Notes under the pieces: model-generated | What the model saw: only the letters and a program-made list of their open reading frames with translations | The model's database searches: none | Told to the model about the DNA's origin: nothing | Assembly: GCF_014199265.1 (NCBI RefSeq) | Contig: NZ_JACIJG010000004.1 | Location: 124,001 to 188,000 of the forward strand | Direction: 5' to 3' | DNA length: 64,000 nt | DNA from: Brucella daejeonensis | Lineage (GTDB): Bacteria > Pseudomonadota > Alphaproteobacteria > Rhizobiales > Rhizobiaceae | Shown: positions 59,429 through 64,000 of the stretch, in pieces | Position numbering within the stretch: the stretch's first letter is position 1 | Layout of the letters: each line of letters begins with the position of its first letter | Made by a program: the position numbers and the translations under genes

Positions 59429-61819
59429 TCATGCCGGCTGGACCAGATTGGCCATCAGGCGAAAGGCGCCGGGCACGAGCCTGTCGAGCTGATGATGCAG
59501 GACGAGGCTTGTATGCGTATGGCGTCCTTTGCCGATTTCGGCCGAAACGAGCGCGCCGAAAAGCGGCTGTTCGCCCTCGTCGTGCATGGATAAGAGCGGC
59601 AGATAAGCCTCGTTCCAGCCGGAGGCGAAATAGAGCCCGCGTTCCTTGTGCCAGCCGTTCCAGTCACTTTCGTCGATGGTGTTGGGGCCGACAAGAAGGG
59701 AATGTTCAGGCTCAAGAACCGTAACCGCCGCATCCGGGTTCGTAACGCGCCAGCGCAGCGAAGGCGAGCCGATCGTGAGATTGCGCGGCGGGGTTCGGCC
59801 CGGATGCCAGCCATCGGTCGGGCGGTGATAAAGCGTCACCAGATGCCCGCCATCTTCCACGAAACGATGCAGCCTGTCCGTCGCGGCGGCGAGGTCGCCG
59901 CGCAGGCCGAAGGCGAATATGCCGACCACGATGGTCGTGAACTGCGAAAGATCGCCTGCCAGATGATGCGGCTCAACTTCGCTCACGTCGAGCCCCATGC
60001 GCTTCAGCCACAGGCCGACATTGTCCGCGCCGCCACCGATATAGCCGATGCGCGTATCGGGCAATGTGACGTCAAGCTTGAGTACCGAAAGCGCGGCAGG
60101 TTCGCGCCACACGGCCCTGCCGATATGCGGATAGTCCGTCGCGGCGGTCTGCCATGCGGGCTTTCCATTCGCCAGGGCCTGCAAGCGGGTCAGGCCGGGT
60201 TTCGCCTCGACAGGCCCGCGCAGGCTGGCCTTCTCCCCCTCGACGTGGAGTTCCCAGCCGTTTTCAGAGGTAAAGCCGACCGTCTGCACCGGCCCATCGG
60301 CTTGAAGCCGGATTGGCGGGATTGCCTGCCTGTCCGTCATGATGATGGCAGGCGGGTCGATCTTCAACGAGACAGGCGGCGCAATGGCAAGCGGCTCTTC
60401 CAGGTCGAATCTGGTTTCTGCCAGATACCCCTCGAACTGGGCTTTCAGCCGGATATAGGCTTGTCCATTCCCGCCGGTTGACCGCCATGCAGGCTCGAAA
60501 AGCGGGGAATGTGCTGCGTCTTTTGCCAACGCAACAGTCAGAACTTCCCGCTCCGCTGTCCGGTGCCCGGAGCGGATCGAGCAGGCTTCCGGCAACACCG
60601 GTTGCACCGTTATCGCGATTTCCGCCGCTCCGGGGCCGTATTCGACAACAAGGCGCGTCTCGCCGCCTGTCGGCAATATCGGTTCATCCAGATAAGCGCG
60701 CTCGAATAGCGAAGCCGCTTCGATCAGGGCGGCGTCGATTTCCCGCTGCTTGCGCTCCAGCCTGTGTCCGTGTCGCACAAGGAAATCATCCGGCGCGCCG
60801 GTCAGAACAGCCTTCAGCTTTTGCGCGGCTTCGACCAGATTTTTGACAATGGCTTCACGCTTGGGAAAAGCTGCGATGGCCCGCTCAATGGAAGATTGAG
60901 CATCAAGAAGCCGCTGCCGACGTTCAAAGGCCAGTCCATCGGTTTCTGCAAGTGCGGCGAGGGTTTCTGGAAGCCCGTCAAGAATTGTCGATTCCGAGCG
61001 GCTTTCGGGCAGTTTCAGATGCAGCGGCCATTCGATCTTCGGCGTTTCCGGCCAATAACCCATGCCCTGCGTGGCATGGCAGGCGCGGGACCATTCGCCG
61101 ATACGGTCGAAATCCGCGCCCGTTGCCTCGTCGCGCCCGGTCGCCCTGATCGTCAGCGTCGCGTCGGGTGGCGGCAGTTCGTCGTCATAGGTATCGCCGC
61201 CGCCCGGCCATGCTGGAAGATAGAATTTACCCACCTGCCACGGCGTCAGTCCTTCGGCGAAATGCTCGGGAAAGGCGGTTGCGTCTGCGGCGAGCCGGAT
61301 GGCCGTTTCCGCCGCTCTTGTCATGGCGCGGTGGTGACCGTGCTGGCCCGGCACGTCGAGAAAGGTCGGCAGCACGATATCCGGGCGCTCCGCACGATAG
61401 GCGCGCACCAGCCGCTCGACGGTTTTCTCCTCGCCCCAATGGGCAAATGTGCCGTCTCCGTCCTTGGAGAAGCCGAAATCGTGAACGGGATCGTCGGGAC
61501 CATGGCCGAGCCAGTGCAGGTCGCAATCGAGAATGCGCGCCGCTTCTTCCATCTCGCGGCTGCGGATGACGCCGAGCGCGCCGCCGCGTTCCGGCCCAAG
61601 CGCGTTCTGCCCGCCTTCGCCGCGTGTCGAACAGGCGATCACCACCCGAATGCCAAGGCCGAAGCGCAGCCAGGCCATCAGGCCGCTTTGCTCGTCGTCG
61701 GGATGCGCGCCGGTGTGCATCAGCGTCACCGTGGAACGCAGCCTTCCAAGCGCGCGATGCAGGCGGACAAGGGCGGGGGACGACTTCTGGCGCTCGATGC
61801 GCTGGCGGGCGGTCAGCAT
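59429..61819 (-). CDS. PIG-L family deacetylase, two-domain
   Basis: 796 residues. The N-terminal ~270 residues are a PIG-L/LmbE zinc deacetylase: GAHPDDEQSG carries zinc ligands and the catalytic Asp, with the third ligand in HGHHRAM. It should remove acetyl groups from an N-acetylated sugar. The large C-terminal part (about 280-796) contains beta-sandwich-like regions and a glutamine-amidotransferase-like segment (IGYIGGGADNVGLWLKRMGL; VVGIFAFGLRGDL; GHLVTLYHRPTDGWHP). It overlaps the ROK gene by 7 bases and probably acts with the ABC transporter. Confidence 0.88.
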   Translation of the reverse strand: MLTARQRIERQKSSPALVRLHRALGRLRSTVTLMHTGAHPDDEQSGLMAWLRFGLGIRVVIACSTRGEGGQNALGPERGGALGVIRSREMEEAARILDCDLHWLGHGPDDPVHDFGFSKDGDGTFAHWGEEKTVERLVRAYRAERPDIVLPTFLDVPGQHGHHRAMTRAAETAIRLAADATAFPEHFAEGLTPWQVGKFYLPAWPGGGDTYDDELPPPDATLTIRATGRDEATGADFDRIGEWSRACHATQGMGYWPETPKIEWPLHLKLPESRSESTILDGLPETLAALAETDGLAFERRQRLLDAQSSIERAIAAFPKREAIVKNLVEAAQKLKAVLTGAPDDFLVRHGHRLERKQREIDAALIEAASLFERAYLDEPILPTGGETRLVVEYGPGAAEIAITVQPVLPEACSIRSGHRTAEREVLTVALAKDAAHSPLFEPAWRSTGGNGQAYIRLKAQFEGYLAETRFDLEEPLAIAPPVSLKIDPPAIIMTDRQAIPPIRLQADGPVQTVGFTSENGWELHVEGEKASLRGPVEAKPGLTRLQALANGKPAWQTAATDYPHIGRAVWREPAALSVLKLDVTLPDTRIGYIGGGADNVGLWLKRMGLDVSEVEPHHLAGDLSQFTTIVVGIFAFGLRGDLAAATDRLHRFVEDGGHLVTLYHRPTDGWHPGRTPPRNLTIGSPSLRWRVTNPDAAVTVLEPEHSLLVGPNTIDESDWNGWHKERGLYFASGWNEAYLPLLSMHDEGEQPLFGALVSAEIGKGRHTHTSLVLHHQLDRLVPGAFRLMANLVQPA

Positions 61820-63051
61820 GGCCGGATTTCGGAATTGGTGTCGAGTTTTGGCGTCATGGCCTCGAACATGGGCAGCGCGGCGGCGCCGAGCGCGGCGGTA
61901 AACTGCCCGGTCTGGCCCCGGATGACGCGCGGCAATGCGCGGGCGCGGCGGCTTGCGACCGAAATCGGCAATCCCCCCATATGCCAGATCAGATCGTCGA
62001 TGATGGCATCCGGCAACATGCCGCCCAGAATGATCGTCTCCGGGTCGAGGATGTTTTCGATCATCGCGATCATCGGCGCCAGATGGTCGGCGGCTTCCTG
62101 TAGCCAGCCCATCAGGACAGGGTTGCGCGCCAGGTGCAGTTTTTCCAGCGCGTCGAAATCGGTGTTCTTGATCCCCGCTGCATGAAGCTTCTCGCGCAGC
62201 GTGTGCAGCGAGGCATAGGTTTCGAGACAGCCCTTCTGGCCGCAGGCACAGGCGCGCCCGCCGGGTGTGATGACGATGTGGCCAATCTCGCCCGCATTGC
62301 CGAAAGCGCCGCGAAACGGTGCGCCGTCCCGGATCATGCCAAGCCCGATGCCCGCGCCGAAATAGATCATGGCGAAATTGGAAATCGCATGGCCCGCGCC
62401 GAACAGGCGTTCTCCGACAGCCGCCGCATTGGCGTCGTTCTCGACCAGAACCGGCTCGCCGCAGGCCTTGCTCAAGACGGCCGCCGCGTCAATGCCGGAC
62501 CAGCCGGGCAGCGTGGTCGGGCCGACCGAACTCATGCCCTCGATGTCGAACGGTCCCGGCATCACAACGCCGATACCGAGCAGGCGCGCGGGAAACGAGG
62601 CCTTCACCGCATCGACTTCCGTGCGCAACTGCGCCGAGAGCTTTTGCGGGCTGACATCGTGGATCGGGCGCACATGCTGCGTGCGCGGTTTGCCGGAAAG
62701 GTCCAGCACCGTCGTCACCATATGCGTCGATCCCATTTCGACGCCAATGGTCATCGCGCCTTCGGGATTGACGGCGAACTGGATCGGCGGCTGGCCGCGC
62801 CCGGTCTTGAGCCGGCCGAGCTGCATCAGGAGATTTTCCGCCACCAGTTCGTCCACGATATTGGCGATTGCCTGCGCGGTCAGATGCGTCAGGCGGGCGA
62901 TATGCATTCGTCCGAGCGGGCCGTGACGACGCACGACATCGAGCACGACGCGGCGGTTATGGTCGCGGATTCGTTCGGGATTCTTGCCGAGCGTAACCGC
63001 CTGCGCGGTTGCCCGCGCGGTCGCGGATTCACCTTCCGGTCTCGATGTCAT
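61813..63051 (-). CDS. ROK family transcriptional repressor
   Basis: 412 residues. N-terminal winged helix (DHNRRVVLDVVRRHGPLGRM, then HIARLTHLTAQAIANIVDEL) and C-terminal ROK domain with the CxCGxxGCxE zinc motif (CACGQKGCLE) and sugar-binding GEIGH. It should control the divergent sugar ABC genes and the PIG-L gene in response to a sugar. Translation is coupled to PIG-L. Confidence 0.9.
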   Translation of the reverse strand: MTSRPEGESATARATAQAVTLGKNPERIRDHNRRVVLDVVRRHGPLGRMHIARLTHLTAQAIANIVDELVAENLLMQLGRLKTGRGQPPIQFAVNPEGAMTIGVEMGSTHMVTTVLDLSGKPRTQHVRPIHDVSPQKLSAQLRTEVDAVKASFPARLLGIGVVMPGPFDIEGMSSVGPTTLPGWSGIDAAAVLSKACGEPVLVENDANAAAVGERLFGAGHAISNFAMIYFGAGIGLGMIRDGAPFRGAFGNAGEIGHIVITPGGRACACGQKGCLETYASLHTLREKLHAAGIKNTDFDALEKLHLARNPVLMGWLQEAADHLAPMIAMIENILDPETIILGGMLPDAIIDDLIWHMGGLPISVASRRARALPRVIRGQTGQFTAALGAAALPMFEAMTPKLDTNSEIRPC

Positions 63052-63339
63052 GGTCCCTCCTGTCTCCCGTCAAAAGAGATAGCCTGAGGAGCTTTTAACA
63101 GCAATATATTAATTCAACTAAATTATCTTATTGACAAAAGCCTCGCAAAATTGAACCGTAAGGAGAGGGTGGTGCAGACCGCCCTGCTCATGCAGGGGGA
63201 GAGGGTTCCCGCATGGCGGAGAATGGGCGCTGCGCAAGGAATTGCGCGGCATGTGGTGGAATATGCGGGCCGGTCAATCCTGTCCGCAGCCGTGCCTGGC
63301 ACCGCATCAGCAAAGCCGGTGGGGCAAAAGGGAGGTTTT
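63052..63339. promoter_or_regulatory. Divergent promoter/operator between ROK gene and ABC binding protein
   Basis: About 290 bases. An AT-rich stretch at 63090-63145 has TAATT/AATTA arms at about 63111-63125 that could be a ROK operator, followed by TTGACA at 63131. The rest has no gene. Confidence 0.5.
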
Positions 63340-64000
63340 ATGCGCAAGCTTTTATTGGCAGGTCTGGTTGCAGGTCTCAGCACCTTTGCGATCAACGCCG
63401 CACAGGCTGTCGAAATCGAATATTGGCAATATGTCTTCGAGACACGCGTCAAGGCGATGGACAAGCTGATCGAGAATTTCGAGAAGGCCAACCCGGACAT
63501 CAAGGTCAAGCAGGTTACGTTCCCTTACGACGACTATCAGACGCGCGTGATCGCAGCGAAGATGGCGGGCAAGAGCCCGGACGTGATGCAGCTTTTCTAT
63601 GGCTGGCTCGACAAGTTCGTGGCTGGCGGCATTCTCCAGCCGCTGCCGCAGGATGCGTTTCCGCATGACAAGATCGAGGGTGAATTCTTCCCCATCGTTT
63701 CCGCGATGAAGCGCGGCGACGAATATTACGGCCTGCCGACTGCCGTGCGTTCGCTGGCTCTGTTCTACAACAAGAAGCTGTTCACGGAAGCGGGTCTGGA
63801 CCCGAACAATCCGCCGAAGACGCTGGATGAAATGGTCGAAGCCGCGAAGAAGACGACCAAGCGCGACGCTTCCGGCAATCTTCTGGCCGAAGGTATTACG
63901 CTCGACATGCCGGGTCAGGACCAGCATTGGTGGCGCGAGGTTCTGGTGCGCCAGTTCGGCGGCCAGCCCTATACCGACAATGACCGCAAGGTCGCCTATA
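63340..64000 (+). CDS. Sugar ABC transporter substrate-binding protein (partial)
   Basis: The first 220 residues; the gene runs off the window. A signal peptide (MRKLLLAGLVAGLSTFAINA, then AQA) is followed by a family 1 extracellular binding protein: VEIEYWQYVFETRVKAMDKL, DIKVKQVTFPYDDYQTRVIA and LPTAVRSLALFYNKKLFTEA. GGAGG lies 6 bases before the ATG. It should bind a sugar in the periplasm and deliver it to permeases encoded downstream. The ROK regulator and PIG-L deacetylase upstream suggest an N-acetylated sugar. Confidence 0.9.
   Translation, partial: MRKLLLAGLVAGLSTFAINAAQAVEIEYWQYVFETRVKAMDKLIENFEKANPDIKVKQVTFPYDDYQTRVIAAKMAGKSPDVMQLFYGWLDKFVAGGILQPLPQDAFPHDKIEGEFFPIVSAMKRGDEYYGLPTAVRSLALFYNKKLFTEAGLDPNNPPKTLDEMVEAAKKTTKRDASGNLLAEGITLDMPGQDQHWWREVLVRQFGGQPYTDNDRKVAY

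Overview
The window reads as chromosome I of an alphaproteobacterium of the Brucella/Ochrobactrum group. The evidence is gene content and order: fabH-ihfA-merR on the left, and ctaA, argC, speB, rpsI-rplM and an O-acetylhomoserine sulfhydrylase on the right. Products match this group closely. No species can be named from the sequence alone.

Left host flank (1-5324): the end of fabH, ihfA, a MerR-type regulator, a guanidinium exporter (gdx/sugE) preceded by two ACGR-loop hairpins that match the guanidine-II (mini-ykkC) riboswitch, an SDR oxidoreductase, and an AT-richer heparinase II/III-like polysaccharide lyase.

Prophage (5325-42074, about 36.7 kb): an HK97-type siphovirus-like prophage sits in the 3' end of a tRNA-Pro(GGG) gene, flanked by an 81-bp imperfect direct repeat. 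Left to right it carries the integrase; an early block with an Xis-like protein, primase and replicative ATPase; a GTTCCC-rich non-coding segment that may be the origin; HNH nuclease, terminase, portal, protease and capsid genes; connector and tail genes; a tail chaperone with a canonical -1 frameshift site; and the tape measure. The tail module stops after two small genes. No tail tip, fibre, holin or endolysin is seen. In their place is an AT-rich accessory region (27.5-37.6 kb). It holds an OLD-family nuclease plus UvrD-like helicase pair (Gabija-like) in an operon with two small membrane proteins, a cold-shock gene, and many small proteins. Four of the small-protein genes share a start context and a structured 5' leader. 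A Xre-type regulator then diverges from a rightward operon that reaches attR. In the circular phage this operon would run straight on into the integrase and replication genes. A tRNA-Arg(TCT)-like gene without a normal D-arm lies in this arm.

Right host flank (42028-64000): the restored tRNA-Pro, a YnfA-type membrane protein, and an exopolysaccharide locus (Wzy/ligase-like protein, initiating sugar-phosphate transferase, glycosyltransferase, Wza-like lipoprotein, Wzc-like protein with a degenerate kinase site, and a CelD-like acetyltransferase). Then come housekeeping genes (ctaA, argC, speB, rpsI-rplM, thioesterase, CoA-binding protein, metY-like). The window ends with a PIG-L deacetylase, a ROK regulator and the start of a sugar ABC binding-protein gene.
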